NCBI GenBank assembly: GCA_947629915.1 | Contig: CANRFN010000012.1 | Span: 1 to 64,000 of the forward strand | Source: an uncultured Oscillospiraceae bacterium | GTDB taxonomy: Bacteria; Bacillota; Clostridia; Oscillospirales; Oscillospiraceae | Reading direction: 5' to 3' | Length of the DNA stretch: 64,000 nt | Part shown: positions 42,141-52,146 of the stretch, in pieces | Position numbering within the stretch: the first letter of the stretch is position 1 | Layout of the letters: each line of letters starts with the position of its first letter | Position numbers and translations under genes: made by a program | The notes under the pieces: generated by a model | What the model saw: only the letters and a program-made list of their open reading frames with translations | Database searches by the model: none | What the model was told of the DNA's origin: nothing

Positions 42141-45100
42141 AGCGGGCTATCCTCCAGCAGCACCCGGTTCTTGCCGTCCCAGTGGTAGCGGAGCACCGTA
42201 ACAAAGGACGCGTTGGCCGGGCGCTGGAGCTCAGCGATGTCCATGTTGGTCACCGCCTCGTAGCAGCCCCACAGGGACTGGGAGTTCATGATGTAGTCCA
42301 GGTCCAGGTTGTTCACCAGCTCGAACATGGCGCCCACGTTCTTCTCGTCCACGCCGGCAAAGGCCTCATCCAGGGCCAGCACCATGGGGCACTCCCCGTT
42401 GGCCTTCTTGTACTGGGAGGACACGGAGGCGAAGAGGGGCAGGTACATGCTCATGGCCTTCTCGCCGCCGGAGAACTGGTTGAAGTTCTTGTCTGTGAGC
42501 TCCCGCCAGGTGTCCCCGGTGCGGTGGTAGGACAGAGTGAACACATACCAGGTGCGGTAGTCCAAGGTCTCCCGGATGAGATCCCCGTAGTTGGTGAGGA
42601 TGTCGTTGGAGGCGGCGTTGTCCCGGGCCTCTTTCACCCGGCTGCGGAAGTGGCGGGCCACCATCTGGATGTCCTCCGGCCGCAGCAGCGCCTTGTCCCG
42701 GTTTAAGAGCTCCACCAGGCGGGCGGTGTCCATCTCCTCCGGGCTCACCGCACGCTTGGGCTTCCACTCCAGCTTCAGCGTGAGGCCCATGGAGGTGTCC
42801 ACCGAGCCCATGAGGGCGGTCATGTCCTCGGTCCACTGCTGGCTCTCCGCGATCCGGGCCCGGAGCTTGTGGCTCACGGTCTCGGTGAGGATGTTCTCAA
42901 AGAGCTCCCGGTCCCGCTCCTCCAGCATCATCTGGGTGGCCTCGATGTCTGAGGTGAGGGCGTCCACGAAGTCGTAGAGGGACATGTCCCGGCCGGTCTT
43001 CTGCATCTGCACAATGTACCGCTGCCGGAGCAGGCCCGGGGCGTCCGGCGGGTCGAACATCAGGGTCACCTTGGGGTGATAGTTGTTCAGGTGCTCGTGG
43101 CTGGACTCGAACTTGGCCCGGAGGCTGTTGTTCATCTGCTCCGGGGTCTTCTCCCACATCTTCTCCGGGCCGCCCTCCCGCTGGGGTGCGGTCTCGGAGC
43201 CCCGAATCCGGGTCCAGGCCGCCCGGGCAAACTGCTCCAGGTTGGGGCTCCGGTCCGGGCTGGGATAGTTCAGCTCCGTCTCCTCCCGGAAATAGAGCTC
43301 CATCCGGGACTCGTCTTCCTCGGCGGCGGCCAGGGCGACCTGTGCCTCCTTCAGGGAGTCCTCCCCGTTGGCGGCGATCACCTCCTGTTTGCCGTGCTCC
43401 ACCTCCGCCTTCTTCTGGCGCTCCCCCTGCTCCTCGATCTCACGGGCCAGCTCGATGATCTGCTGGGCCCTGGAGCGGTTCTCCGGGTTGTCCAGGAACT
43501 CCCGCAGGGTGTTGGCGCGGTTCTCCTCCACCGCCAGCTGTCCCCGGATGCTCTCCAGGCTTCTCTGCCGTCCGGCGGCCTGGTCTCTCCACTGGTCCAG
43601 CTGGATGAGGTTGTCCTCCATGGCCTCCCTGGCCCGGCGGAGGTCCTTCTGCTGGTCCTCCAGGCTGCGGAAGATGTCCCCGTAGGCCTCGGCAGACTCC
43701 TCCGCGCTCTCATAGTCCTCCAGGGTGCAGGCGTACGGCATGCCGAAGCTGGCGTCCCGGCTCTCCTGGTTCAGGCGGGACACCTCCTGTTTGGCGGCGT
43801 TCTCGGCGGCCCGCAGCCGCTCCAGCACCCGGTTGGCCTCCTCCAGCACCCTGGCCGCCTGGTGCAGCACGTCCAATGCCTTGTCCAGGCCGGCGGGGCT
43901 TGGCATCTCGTCCCGCTCCTTGTGCAGCTGGATGATCCGGGCCAGAATGCCCTTCAGCTGCTCATCCAGTTGGTCCACCTGCTCCTGGACCTCTGCCAGC
44001 TGATTTCTCAGCTCCTGCAGCAGCCGCTCCTTGGCGGCCCTCCGGGCGGCGGCGCCCACGTAGCTGGCGGTCTCCCCTGGCCGGACCACGCTGCGGCCCT
44101 CCAGCACGCCGTTGCGGTACCGGCCGTCCGGCAGCAATGCGGTAGAGGCGGTGAGGTCTGTGGTGGAGATGCTCTCCAGGCACTCCATCACATAGTGGGG
44201 CGCCAACTTGTCCCCGTCCGGCACCAGGCCGGTGATGGGGTTTGGCACCTTGGGCCCGGGGCGCAGGAAGCGGTCTGGGTACCTCTGGTACAGCATCTGC
44301 ACCTGCCTCCACCAGGCCTCCGGCACCACCAGGGCGTCCAGCAGGCCGGTGTCCCGCAGCTGTGCCTCCAGGAGATCCCGGGCGGCCTGGTCCAGGTCCT
44401 CGGCGAAGTCCACCACCTCGTAGAGGGCGGCGTGGGGGATGCCTCTGGCCTGGAGGATGGCACGGGCCTCCTCGGTGCGCTCGTCCCGCTCCGGCTTGTG
44501 GTCCGGCTCGTTCTCCACCCGGCGGATCTCCTGGGTGAGGGCCTTCTCCTGCTGCTCGGCGGCCTTCTTCTCCGATTCCACCTTGAACCGGGCCGTGGTG
44601 AGATCCTGCTGCACCACGTCTCTCTGCCGGTCCAGCCGCTCCCGGATGGGGGTCCAGTCTGAGGGGGCGCTATATGCCACGATGGCCCGGTGGATCTCCT
44701 GGATGTCGTCTGAGGGCAGCTTCAGCTCCACGTTGGCGTCCGCCTGGCGGATAAAGCTCTCCAATAGGGCGTCCCGCTGGCTGTGCTCCTCGTCCTCGGC
44801 GGCCCGGTGCGCCGAGGACGCCTGCAGCTGCTTCTGATGGGCCTCATCCGCCTCGGCGCAGGCTCTGTCGTAGGCGTCCTTGGCGGTCTCCAGCTTCTGC
44901 AGCAGCTCTTTCGTCTTCCGGATGTCCTTCCGGCGCCGGTCCAGGGCGTTTTTCACCCGGCCCGTCTCGGCGTTCTCCCACTGGGCGGGCAGGTCCCGGA
45001 CGTACGCATCGTGCTCGTCCCCCAGCTGCAGCACCTCGTTCTCCTTCTTCAGCTTCTTGAGGCCGATGGTGAGCCCGTCCATGCCGTCCTGCACCCGCTG

Positions 45101-46234
45101 CCGCTGGTCCAGCAGCTTCCGCTCGCCGGTGCGGATGGTGCCCTGGATGGCATCCAGGCTGGCGGTCTCCTCCTGGATCCGCCGGTTGTGCTCCTCGCAG
45201 GCCCGCTCCGAATTCTGCAGCTGCTCCTGTTTCGCGTTGAGGTCGTCCTCGCCCAGGGCCAAACGCTTGGCCTTGGCGGTCTCCAGGCGCTGGGCGGCGT
45301 CCTTGGCCTCCTCCTCCAGCTTCAAAAGGCTGGCGTGGGTCTCCTCCAGCAGCATCTCCGTCTCCCGGAGCTTTTTCTTGCACTGCCGGGTGGCGCCCCG
45401 GCTGTCCAGATAGGCCTTGCCCTTGGTGCCCAGCATGTACCGGTTATAGCGGTCCAGCTCCGTCTTGATGCTCTCCGCGTCCTTCAGGGAGTCCCGGAAG
45501 CCCTTCATCTCCGTCTCCAGCTCGTCCATGCGCTCCATGGTGCTCACCATGGCGGACAGGTCCTCATCAGACAGGACCTGGAGGGAGTCGTTGAGCAGCT
45601 TGATGAGCTCGGTGGGCTTGAAGCTGTCCTTGTTGGAATTCAGCTTGTTGGCCCGGACCTTGATGAGCAGGTTCACCAGCTGCTCAAACTGGCGGATGTC
45701 CCGGAAGCCGAAGACCCGCTCGTTCACCAGCTGCTTGTACACTCCGGGGCTGTCTGCCCAGTCCTCGGGGCTGTTCAAGAGGTTTTTCATCTTCAGCCGG
45801 CTGAGGGGCAGCAGCTGGTCTCCCACCCGCTCGATGAGGTCCATGCCATCGTAGCCGATCCGGCGGCCGTCCCGGAGGCAGAAGCCCCAGAAGTCCATGT
45901 TCTTGCCCCGGACGGCCCGCATGCCGATCCCCACGGTGAGGTACATCTCCACGTCTGGCTTCTTGAACTCCAGGTACAGGTACGCGGTGGCATCGTCCTT
46001 GTCGTCCCCCAGGAGGTAGTACTCCATCTTCCGGTCCCGGCTGCCGAAGGGGTCCAGCCGCTCCGGGCGCCGGTCTCCGTCCAGGATGAAGGGGATAAAG
46101 CTCATGGTGGTGACGGACTTGCCCGAGCCGTTGTGTCCCCGGATCAGGAAGTGTCCCTGGTCTATGATAAATTCCTCTCTGTCGTAATACCAGAAGTTCA
46201 CAAGGCCCAGCCTATGCATTCTCCAGCGGCTCAT
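42137..46234 (-). CDS. jetC: Wadjet JetC, SMC-like ATPase (TIGR02680 type)
   Basis: MukB/SMC-like ATPase of 1365 residues, motor of the Wadjet complex. The N-terminal head has the Walker A motif GHNGSGKS (33-40) and the YLLGDDKDD segment. Long heptad-rich coiled coils (about 230-470 and 690-1060) flank a hinge-like globular part near 560-690. The C-terminal head has the ABC signature FSGGEKAMSMYLPLFA and Walker B with catalytic Glu (MVLALDEAFAGVD). Length and motifs match the TIGR02680 family. Start: ATG at 46234 with AGGAGG six bases upstream; it overlaps the end of jetB by 23 bases. Coding potential is strong and uninterrupted. Confidence 0.94.
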   Translation of the reverse strand: MSRWRMHRLGLVNFWYYDREEFIIDQGHFLIRGHNGSGKSVTTMSFIPFILDGDRRPERLDPFGSRDRKMEYYLLGDDKDDATAYLYLEFKKPDVEMYLTVGIGMRAVRGKNMDFWGFCLRDGRRIGYDGMDLIERVGDQLLPLSRLKMKNLLNSPEDWADSPGVYKQLVNERVFGFRDIRQFEQLVNLLIKVRANKLNSNKDSFKPTELIKLLNDSLQVLSDEDLSAMVSTMERMDELETEMKGFRDSLKDAESIKTELDRYNRYMLGTKGKAYLDSRGATRQCKKKLRETEMLLEETHASLLKLEEEAKDAAQRLETAKAKRLALGEDDLNAKQEQLQNSERACEEHNRRIQEETASLDAIQGTIRTGERKLLDQRQRVQDGMDGLTIGLKKLKKENEVLQLGDEHDAYVRDLPAQWENAETGRVKNALDRRRKDIRKTKELLQKLETAKDAYDRACAEADEAHQKQLQASSAHRAAEDEEHSQRDALLESFIRQADANVELKLPSDDIQEIHRAIVAYSAPSDWTPIRERLDRQRDVVQQDLTTARFKVESEKKAAEQQEKALTQEIRRVENEPDHKPERDERTEEARAILQARGIPHAALYEVVDFAEDLDQAARDLLEAQLRDTGLLDALVVPEAWWRQVQMLYQRYPDRFLRPGPKVPNPITGLVPDGDKLAPHYVMECLESISTTDLTASTALLPDGRYRNGVLEGRSVVRPGETASYVGAAARRAAKERLLQELRNQLAEVQEQVDQLDEQLKGILARIIQLHKERDEMPSPAGLDKALDVLHQAARVLEEANRVLERLRAAENAAKQEVSRLNQESRDASFGMPYACTLEDYESAEESAEAYGDIFRSLEDQQKDLRRAREAMEDNLIQLDQWRDQAAGRQRSLESIRGQLAVEENRANTLREFLDNPENRSRAQQIIELAREIEEQGERQKKAEVEHGKQEVIAANGEDSLKEAQVALAAAEEDESRMELYFREETELNYPSPDRSPNLEQFARAAWTRIRGSETAPQREGGPEKMWEKTPEQMNNSLRAKFESSHEHLNNYHPKVTLMFDPPDAPGLLRQRYIVQMQKTGRDMSLYDFVDALTSDIEATQMMLEERDRELFENILTETVSHKLRARIAESQQWTEDMTALMGSVDTSMGLTLKLEWKPKRAVSPEEMDTARLVELLNRDKALLRPEDIQMVARHFRSRVKEARDNAASNDILTNYGDLIRETLDYRTWYVFTLSYHRTGDTWRELTDKNFNQFSGGEKAMSMYLPLFASVSSQYKKANGECPMVLALDEAFAGVDEKNVGAMFELVNNLDLDYIMNSQSLWGCYEAVTNMDIAELQRPANASFVTVLRYHWDGKNRVLLEDSPL

Positions 46235-47399
46235 TTTCGTCCTCCTGTGCTTCGTTCTCTGTCTTGTTCTCCCCGTCTGTCTCCCCGCCCAAGGGGATGT
46301 CCTCCGGGTAGTGGCCGTTCCACTTGCCGGCGGCGGGGGTGATGACCACGGTCTCCCCGTGCACCTCGATAAGCATCCAGCTCTCCATAAAGTTCAGCAG
46401 CTGCTCCTGCAGATTCTTCTCGGACATCTCCCGCAGGGCCCGGCTCCAGACGCCGCTGTATAACTTGCGGATCTGGGAGAGCCGGTATCCGAACTCCCGC
46501 AGGGAGATCTCCGCCATGTCGTCCCGGGTTCTCCGGTAGTCCCCGGCGAGGACCTTCTCCCGGAGCATGGAGCACATCTCCAGGGCGATGTCTGAGATGC
46601 CCTTGTCCGAGGGGAAGTACTCCCCGTACCGCTCGTTCTGCTCCAGGGCGTAGAAGGCGCCGTTGCGGTGGACCTGGAGGGTGCCCCGCATCAGCTCGTT
46701 GAGGCGCCGCTCCAGGAAGTGGTGCTGGTGCTTCACATAGTTGTACTCCCCGGTGTCCTCCTGGTGCCAGTAGAGGGCCGGCTCCATGGCCAGCTGCCGG
46801 CAGATCCTCCGGCGGCGGTCCCGCTCCGGGTCTCCGCCGAGGGCCTCTTCAAAGTCCTCCACGGAGTGCAGGTCTCCGATGTCCCGGCCGAAGTGGACGG
46901 TGAAGTGGTGGCAGAGGCCGGTGTTGTGAAAGAGCACCTCCTGGCCCTGGTCGCTGCCGAAGCGCTCGGAGTCCCCATCGTAGACCAGCAGCAGGCCCAC
47001 CTCCCGGGCGTACCGGAGCACCCGGACGAGAGACTTCCGGTGGGTGAACTTGGCCCAGTCCACCGGGCAGATATCGGCGGTGATCATCTTGATCCGCTCA
47101 GTGAGGTTGGTGAGCAGGAACTGGCGGCCCGCGTCCTCATCTGCGAGATACAGCAGCAGGGCGCAGAGCAGGCAGTAGTCCATGGGCTCGGTAAACTCCT
47201 GAATCCCCATCCAGGGCTCGGCGTGCACCGGCACCTTCTCCAGCTTTACCACCGCATCGTTCATCACCATGTTCCAGCCCAGCAGCTCGTTTACCGTGCC
47301 GGCGTAGTCCGAGGCGTTGCGCCGCAGCCGGGTGTACGTCTCCCGGTCCTGGCTCTTCCGGACCCAGAACTGGTCCAGCAGCACTTGAAAGTCCTCCAA
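46212..47399 (-). CDS. jetB: Wadjet JetB, kleisin-partner subunit (DUF2398 type)
   Basis: Protein of about 395 residues of the TIGR02678/DUF2398 type, the winged-helix (KITE-like) subunit that binds the JetC head. Signs: a helical N-terminal LLDQFWVRKSQDRETYTRLRR, the FREF-type middle region, and the C-terminal ESWMLIEVHGETVVITPAAGKWNGHYPED pattern. Its C-terminus is acidic. Start is uncertain: the TTG at 47399 has GGGAGG eight bases upstream and comes one base after the jetA stop, so I prefer it; an ATG at 47453 inside jetA has no ribosome site. It overlaps jetC by 23 bases. It is the second gene of jetABCD. Confidence 0.86.
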   Translation of the reverse strand: MEDFQVLLDQFWVRKSQDRETYTRLRRNASDYAGTVNELLGWNMVMNDAVVKLEKVPVHAEPWMGIQEFTEPMDYCLLCALLLYLADEDAGRQFLLTNLTERIKMITADICPVDWAKFTHRKSLVRVLRYAREVGLLLVYDGDSERFGSDQGQEVLFHNTGLCHHFTVHFGRDIGDLHSVEDFEEALGGDPERDRRRRICRQLAMEPALYWHQEDTGEYNYVKHQHHFLERRLNELMRGTLQVHRNGAFYALEQNERYGEYFPSDKGISDIALEMCSMLREKVLAGDYRRTRDDMAEISLREFGYRLSQIRKLYSGVWSRALREMSEKNLQEQLLNFMESWMLIEVHGETVVITPAAGKWNGHYPEDIPLGGETDGENKTENEAQEDENEPLENA

Positions 47400-47400
47400 C

Positions 47401-48882
47401 TCACACACCTCCCTCGAATACCAGCATGCAGTCCGGCATGGTGAGCACCCCATCGGTGCACTGCATCCTGCAGGTGCCCTTGCTCTTGTACCGGATGGTA
47501 AAGGTCTGGCCGTACTGGGTCCGGGCGCTGCCGTCTGCGCTCAGGTTGGCCAGGGCCAGCCACTCCAGGAACACGGAGCGCACCTCCGGCGGCACCGGCT
47601 TGCCCAGGTTGCCGAAGTCCAGCGTCCCGTCCCGGATGAAGGACTTCACCAGCTCCTCCTGGTCTTTTGCCTTCTGCAGGATCATCTTCCGCTGCTCCAT
47701 CTTCTCCGCGGTGCGGTCCTTGAAGCCGGAGCGGTCCATCCGGGGCCGGTACACCCGGCTGCGGGGCTTCAGGAGGTACTCCATGGGTGGCTCCTCCCAG
47801 GTGGGGGAGTCCGTCTGGTCTGTGTTCCGGTCTGCGTTCACGGTGAAGTGCCGCACCGTCTGGGCGCCGAACACCATGGCGGAGAGCCGGTGGGCCTCGT
47901 TGAGGTCCGAGATGCCGGCGAAGATGCCCATGAGCTGCCGCAGCTCCGCTTTGTTGGACACGCCCATGGAGTACATCTGGACCAACAGCGCCGCCCGCTG
48001 CACCACCTGGCGGATGATCTCGTTGGTGACGTCCATCAGCTGCCGGGCGTTGCTGTCCCGCCCGCAGAACCACTCCTGCAGGGCGGTCCAGAGGCTGCGC
48101 TCCTGGGCCCGCAGGCCCTCCTCCCAGCCGGCCTCGTGCTCTGTGGTGACCTGGGGCGCGTCCAGCTGGCTCTTGTACACCAGCTCCAGGATGTGCTCCA
48201 CCTGCTCAGTTGTAAAGCCCTCCAGCTTGTCTCCGATCTGCTCGGCGGAGAACTGCATGTTCTGGATGAAGTCCTCCAGATAGCGGACCAGCCGCTGCTT
48301 GTGGGCCACGAACTCCGCGGTGTCCATCTGCCGCTGGTTCTCGGGGTCGTAAAACTGGCGGAGGTAGTCCTGGTGGTTCTCGTTCAGGTGCTTGAAGTCC
48401 CCCTCCAGGTCCTGCCACCACTCGTTGATCTCCGGCAGGGACATCTCGTCCAGTTTGGCGGCGGTGTCCAGGGCGGTGAGGATCCGGCGGAAGGCGTTGA
48501 TGGAGAGGCTGGTGGTGCGGGTTTTCAGGGCCTCCAGGTCCATAGTCATGCGCTCGATGATCAGGGACTCGGGGGTGAGGATGTACTGAAAGCGCTTGGC
48601 CTTGAAGTCTGCGATGGTGTACACATCGTGGGGGTCCTGGACGGCGGTGACGTTGTGCCACTTCTCCAGCTGCATCAGGTCCCGGCCCAACTGGTCCTCC
48701 CCGTAGTCCTCATAGCCGTCCTCCTGCCGCAGCATGGTGAGCAGCTGGTTCTTGTCCAGGGAGAAGTGCAGTCTCTCGGACTCCCGGAACATCAGCCGCA
48801 CGATGGCCCGGTAGTTGGCGTAATTCTCTTCGGAAAGATACTTTACCTGGTCCAGTCTCTCCAGGTATTTCAAACTCTGCAA
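47401..48882 (-). CDS. jetA: Wadjet JetA, kleisin-like subunit (DUF2397 type)
   Basis: Protein of 493 residues of the TIGR02677/DUF2397 type, the kleisin-like subunit of Wadjet. Recognisable: VKYLSEENYANYRAIVRLMF at the N-terminus, a long helical middle, and a C-terminal winged-helix region with RTQYGQTFTIRYK. First gene of the operon, followed by jetB, jetC and jetD with overlaps or one-base gaps, so all four are one transcript. The start codon is TTG (48882), with GAGAGGAG eleven bases upstream; no ATG near has a better context. A promoter lies 36 bases upstream. Domain type is by pattern, not search. Confidence 0.86.
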   Translation of the reverse strand: MQSLKYLERLDQVKYLSEENYANYRAIVRLMFRESERLHFSLDKNQLLTMLRQEDGYEDYGEDQLGRDLMQLEKWHNVTAVQDPHDVYTIADFKAKRFQYILTPESLIIERMTMDLEALKTRTTSLSINAFRRILTALDTAAKLDEMSLPEINEWWQDLEGDFKHLNENHQDYLRQFYDPENQRQMDTAEFVAHKQRLVRYLEDFIQNMQFSAEQIGDKLEGFTTEQVEHILELVYKSQLDAPQVTTEHEAGWEEGLRAQERSLWTALQEWFCGRDSNARQLMDVTNEIIRQVVQRAALLVQMYSMGVSNKAELRQLMGIFAGISDLNEAHRLSAMVFGAQTVRHFTVNADRNTDQTDSPTWEEPPMEYLLKPRSRVYRPRMDRSGFKDRTAEKMEQRKMILQKAKDQEELVKSFIRDGTLDFGNLGKPVPPEVRSVFLEWLALANLSADGSARTQYGQTFTIRYKSKGTCRMQCTDGVLTMPDCMLVFEGGV

Positions 48883-48917
48883 GGGCAGTTCGCTCCTCTC
48901 GGGTGCAATTCCGGTAA

Positions 48918-48947
48918 ATTATACTCCAGAGTGCGCCTCTGTCGCAA
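48918..48947 (-). promoter_or_regulatory. promoter of jetABCD
   Basis: On the minus strand: TTGCGA (48947-48942), 18-base spacer, TATAAT (48923-48918), divergent from leuS. Confidence 0.65.
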
Positions 48948-49201
48948 GCAGAGAATCTTCCAAATTTGCGGGGCCGATCTGGCTACTTTGCATACCAAGG
49001 AGGTGCTGAAATCCGCACCCGCTTTAGGGCGGGCCAAAATCCAGACAAATTGCCCGGCCAGGCCCCGCTCCCCGCCGGATTTCCCGGGAAACGGGGCTCT
49101 CCCGGCGGGCTTTTGTTCCAACAATCTTGGATTCTTCCCGCGAACCGGCAAAAAGACGGGAAATCTCCCGAAAGGAGCGCAAATCGGCGCACTTTTCCCT
49201 A
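48948..49201. other. region between the jetA and leuS promoters
   Basis: About 250 bases with no credible gene. A terminator-like hairpin (49071-49114) sits upstream of the leuS promoter, which suggests a short plus-strand transcript between about 48950 and 49114. I looked for a leucine T-box (GGTGGNACCGCG element) and do not see one. Confidence 0.45.
49071..49114 (+). terminator. terminator-like hairpin upstream of leuS promoter
   Basis: CCCGCCGG (49071-49078) pairs with CCGGCGGG (49102-49109), followed by CTTTTG. The loop of 23 bases contains a second small stem (TTCCCGGGAA). Confidence 0.6.
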
Positions 49202-49230
49202 TTGATTTTTGGGCTGCCCGGGCTTATAAT
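49202..49230 (+). promoter_or_regulatory. promoter of leuS
   Basis: TTGATT (49202-49207), 17-base spacer, consensus TATAAT (49225-49230); leader of about 95 bases. Confidence 0.7.
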
Positions 49231-49332
49231 GGCCCGCAGAATTCTTTTCCGGCCTTTTCCACGGTTTTGCCATCTCGGGCAGTGCGCCGCAGCGTACGGT
49301 CTGGCCGGATCTTCGAATAGGAAGTGTACCCT

Positions 49333-51750
49333 GTGAAATACGATTTTGCCGCCATCGAACCCAAATGGCAGAAGAAGTGGGAAGAGGCAAAGGTGTACGC
49401 CGCAGAAGACGGCAGCGACAAGCCCAAGTTCTACGGCCTCATCGAGTTCCCCTATCCCAGCGGCCAGGGCCTCCATGTGGGACATCCCCGCCCCTTCACC
49501 GCCATGGACATCGTCACCCGGAAAAAGCGGATGGACGGCTACAACGTACTGTTTCCCATCGGCTTCGATGCCTTCGGCCTGCCCACAGAGAACTACGCCA
49601 TCAAGAACCACATCCACCCCGCCATCGTCACCAAGCAGAACATCGCCAACTTCACCCGGCAGCTGAAGATGCTGGGCTACGGCTTTGACTGGGACCGCTG
49701 CGTGGACACCACCGATCCCAATTACTACAAGTGGACCCAGTGGATCTTCCTCCAGCTGTACAAAAACGGCCTGGCGTACAAGACCACCATGCCGGTGAAC
49801 TGGTGCACCTCCTGCAAGTGCGTGCTGGCCAACGAGGAAGTGGTGGAGGGCGTCTGCGAGCGCTGCGGCAGCCCGGTCATCCGGAAAGAGAAGAGCCAGT
49901 GGATGCTGAAGATCACCGCCTACGCCCAGCGCCTCATCGACGACCTGGACGATGTGGACTTCATCGAGCGGGTGAAGATTCAGCAGCGCAATTGGATCGG
50001 CCGCTCCACCGGCGCCGAGGTGACCTTCAAGGCCACCACCGGCGATGACATCGTGGTGTACACCACCCGCCCGGACACCCTCTTCGGCGCCACCTACATG
50101 GTGCTGTCCCCGGAGCACGCCCTGATCAAACAGTGGCAGCCCCAGCTGAAGAACTGGGATGACGTGACCGCATACCAGAAGATGGCCGCCTCCAAGTCCG
50201 ACCTGGAGCGCACCGACCTGAACAAGGACAAGACCGGCGTGAAGCTGGACGGCGTGGCCGCCATCAACCCGGTGAACGGCCGGGAGATCCCCATCTTCAT
50301 CTCGGACTACGTGCTCTCCTCCTACGGCACCGGCGCCATCATGGCCGTGCCCGCCCACGACGACAGAGACTGGGAATTCGCCAAGAAGTTCGGCTGCGAG
50401 ATCACCGAGGTGGTCTCCGGCGGCGAGGACGTGCAGAAGGCCGCCTTCACCGCCAAGGACGAGACCGGCATCCTGGTGAACTCCTCCTTCCTGGACGGCC
50501 TCACCGTAAAGGACGCCATCCCCGTGATCACCAAATGGCTGGAGGAAAAGGGCATCGGCCACGCCCAGGTGAACTACAAGCTGAGAGACTGGGTGTTCTC
50601 CCGCCAGAGATACTGGGGCGAGCCCATCCCCATGGTCTGGTGCGACAAGTGCGGCTGGCAGCCCCTCCCCGAGAGCGAGCTGCCCCTGCTGCTGCCGGAG
50701 GTGGAGTCCTATGAGCCCACCGATGACGGCGAGTCCCCCCTGTCCAAGATGACGGACTGGGTGCAGACCACCTGCCCCTGCTGCGGCGGCCCCGCCCGGC
50801 GTGAGACAGACACCATGCCCCAGTGGGCCGGCTCCAGCTGGTACTTCCTGCGGTATATGGACCCCCACAACAACGAGGCGCTGGCCTCCCCCGAGGCCCT
50901 CCAGTACTGGTCTCCCGTGGACTGGTACAACGGCGGCATGGAGCACACCACCCTCCACCTGCTGTACAGCCGGTTCTGGCACAAGTTCCTCTACGACATC
51001 GGCGTGGTGCCCACCAAGGAGCCCTATCAGAAGCGGACCAGCCACGGCATGATCCTGGGCGAGGGCGGCGAGAAGATGTCCAAGTCCCGGGGCAACGTGG
51101 TGAACCCGGACGACATCGTGACCGCCTACGGCGCGGACACCCTCCGGCTCTACGTGATGTTCATCGGCGACTTCGAGCAGGCCGCCATCTGGTCTGACAA
51201 CGCCGTGAAGGGCTGCAAGCGGTTCCTGGACAAGGTGTGGAACCTGGCCGAGAGCTGCTCAGACAGCCTGGCGTACACCAAGGCCAATGAGCCGGGCATC
51301 CACAAGTGCATCAAGAAGGTGGCCGATGACATCGAGGGCATGAAGTTCAACACCGCCATCGCCGCCATGATGACTCTGGTGAACGACATGACCCAGAACG
51401 GCTGCTCCAAGGGCGACATGAAGAGCCTCATCACCATGCTCTCCCCCTTCGCCCCCCACATCGCAGAGGAGCTGTGGGAGATGCTGGGCTTCTCCGGCGA
51501 GGGCTTCGTGTGTCAGCAGAGATGGCCGGAATACGATGCGTCCAAGACCGTGGCCAGCGAGATCTCCATGGCGGTGCAGGTGAACGGCAAGGTCCGCGCC
51601 ACCATCACCGTCCCCGCAGACGCAGACCAGGCGGCCATCGTGGCCGCCGCCCAGGCAGACCCCAAGGTCCAGAAGTTCTCCGCCGGCATGCAGCTGGTGA
51701 AGACCATCGTGGTCCCTGGCCGCCTGGTAAACCTGATCGTGAAACCCTAA
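49333..51750 (+). CDS. leuS: leucyl-tRNA synthetase
   Basis: Class I aminoacyl-tRNA synthetase of 805 residues that charges tRNA-Leu. Motifs: the HIGH-type HVGHPRPFT in the Rossmann fold, the zinc-type [22 protein letters not shown], the CP1 editing domain (about 220-420, with [14 protein letters not shown]), [15 protein letters not shown], and [18 protein letters not shown] (the KMSKS loop). Anticodon-binding and C-terminal domains are intact. I place the start at the GTG at 49333, eight bases after AGGAAG; the GTG at 49324 overlaps that site. No T-box is visible, unusual among Firmicutes leuS genes. It is divergent from the Wadjet operon and upstream of rpsU. Confidence 0.97.
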   Translation: MKYDFAAIEPKWQKKWEEAKVYAAEDGSDKPKFYGLIEFPYPSGQGLHVGHPRPFTAMDIVTRKKRMDGYNVLFPIGFDAFGLPTENYAIKNHIHPAIVTKQNIANFTRQLKMLGYGFDWDRCVDTTDPNYYKWTQWIFLQLYKNGLAYKTTMPVNWCTSCKCVLANEEVVEGVCERCGSPVIRKEKSQWMLKITAYAQRLIDDLDDVDFIERVKIQQRNWIGRSTGAEVTFKATTGDDIVVYTTRPDTLFGATYMVLSPEHALIKQWQPQLKNWDDVTAYQKMAASKSDLERTDLNKDKTGVKLDGVAAINPVNGREIPIFISDYVLSSYGTGAIMAVPAHDDRDWEFAKKFGCEITEVVSGGEDVQKAAFTAKDETGILVNSSFLDGLTVKDAIPVITKWLEEKGIGHAQVNYKLRDWVFSRQRYWGEPIPMVWCDKCGWQPLPESELPLLLPEVESYEPTDDGESPLSKMTDWVQTTCPCCGGPARRETDTMPQWAGSSWYFLRYMDPHNNEALASPEALQYWSPVDWYNGGMEHTTLHLLYSRFWHKFLYDIGVVPTKEPYQKRTSHGMILGEGGEKMSKSRGNVVNPDDIVTAYGADTLRLYVMFIGDFEQAAIWSDNAVKGCKRFLDKVWNLAESCSDSLAYTKANEPGIHKCIKKVADDIEGMKFNTAIAAMMTLVNDMTQNGCSKGDMKSLITMLSPFAPHIAEELWEMLGFSGEGFVCQQRWPEYDASKTVASEISMAVQVNGKVRATITVPADADQAAIVAAAQADPKVQKFSAGMQLVKTIVVPGRLVNLIVKP

Positions 51751-51793
51751 CAAGAACTTGTAGGGTTCTCGAAAAATTTACCACATGTTGTGG

Positions 51794-51822
51794 TTGACAG
51801 CCATCCTGATTTTTCATATAAT
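51794..51822 (+). promoter_or_regulatory. promoter of rpsU
   Basis: Consensus TTGACA (51794-51799), 17-base spacer, consensus TATAAT (51817-51822). Confidence 0.85.
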
Positions 51823-51900
51823 AGGGCTGTTCAAGCCATAGATGTGGCCCTTAACGTACCCTGGAATCAGCCGGGTACATCGGAGGGAGGGAAATATAGA

Positions 51901-52083
51901 GTGTCCGAAGTTCACGTACGCGAGGGTGAGTCCCTGGAGAACGCCCTGAAGCGTTTTAAGCGCAGCTGCGCCAAGTCCGGTGTGCTGGCCGAGGTCCGTA
52001 AGCGCGAGTTTTACGATAGCCCCAGTGTGAAGCGCCGCAAGAAGAGCGAGGCAGCCCGCAAGAATCGCAAGAAGTTCTATTGA
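51901..52083 (+). CDS. rpsU: 30S ribosomal protein S21
   Basis: Ribosomal protein of 60 residues ([18 protein letters not shown], then a very basic tail [16 protein letters not shown]). Start: GTG at 51901 with GGAGGG nine bases upstream. The frame is open upstream to 51790, but that part contains the promoter. It has a consensus promoter and a strong terminator, so it is its own transcript between leuS and the broken kinase gene. Confidence 0.96.
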   Translation: MSEVHVREGESLENALKRFKRSCAKSGVLAEVRKREFYDSPSVKRRKKSEAARKNRKKFY

Positions 52084-52095
52084 TCTTCGATCTAA

Positions 52096-52130
52096 AAAAG
52101 ACGGCACAGCGCCCCTGTGCCGTCTTTTCT
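52096..52130 (+). terminator. terminator of rpsU
   Basis: AAAAGACGGCACAG pairs with CTGTGCCGTCTTTT around a five-base loop, followed by CTT; T-rich 3' side. Confidence 0.88.
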
Positions 52131-52146
52131 TATCCCAAGGAGGGGT

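Noticed and set aside
47401-48882. Type I Wadjet assignment (DUF3375/DUF4194)
   Set aside because: The sequences look more like DUF2397, DUF2398, TIGR02680 and DUF2399, the type II set; a profile search would settle it.
48966-49205. Open frame of 79 codons upstream of leuS
   Set aside because: It runs through a terminator-like hairpin and the -35 region of the leuS promoter and has a repeated-composition, non-protein look.
48883-49332. T-box leader for leuS
   Set aside because: No T-box antiterminator element or specifier loop is visible, and the terminator-like hairpin lies upstream of the leuS promoter.
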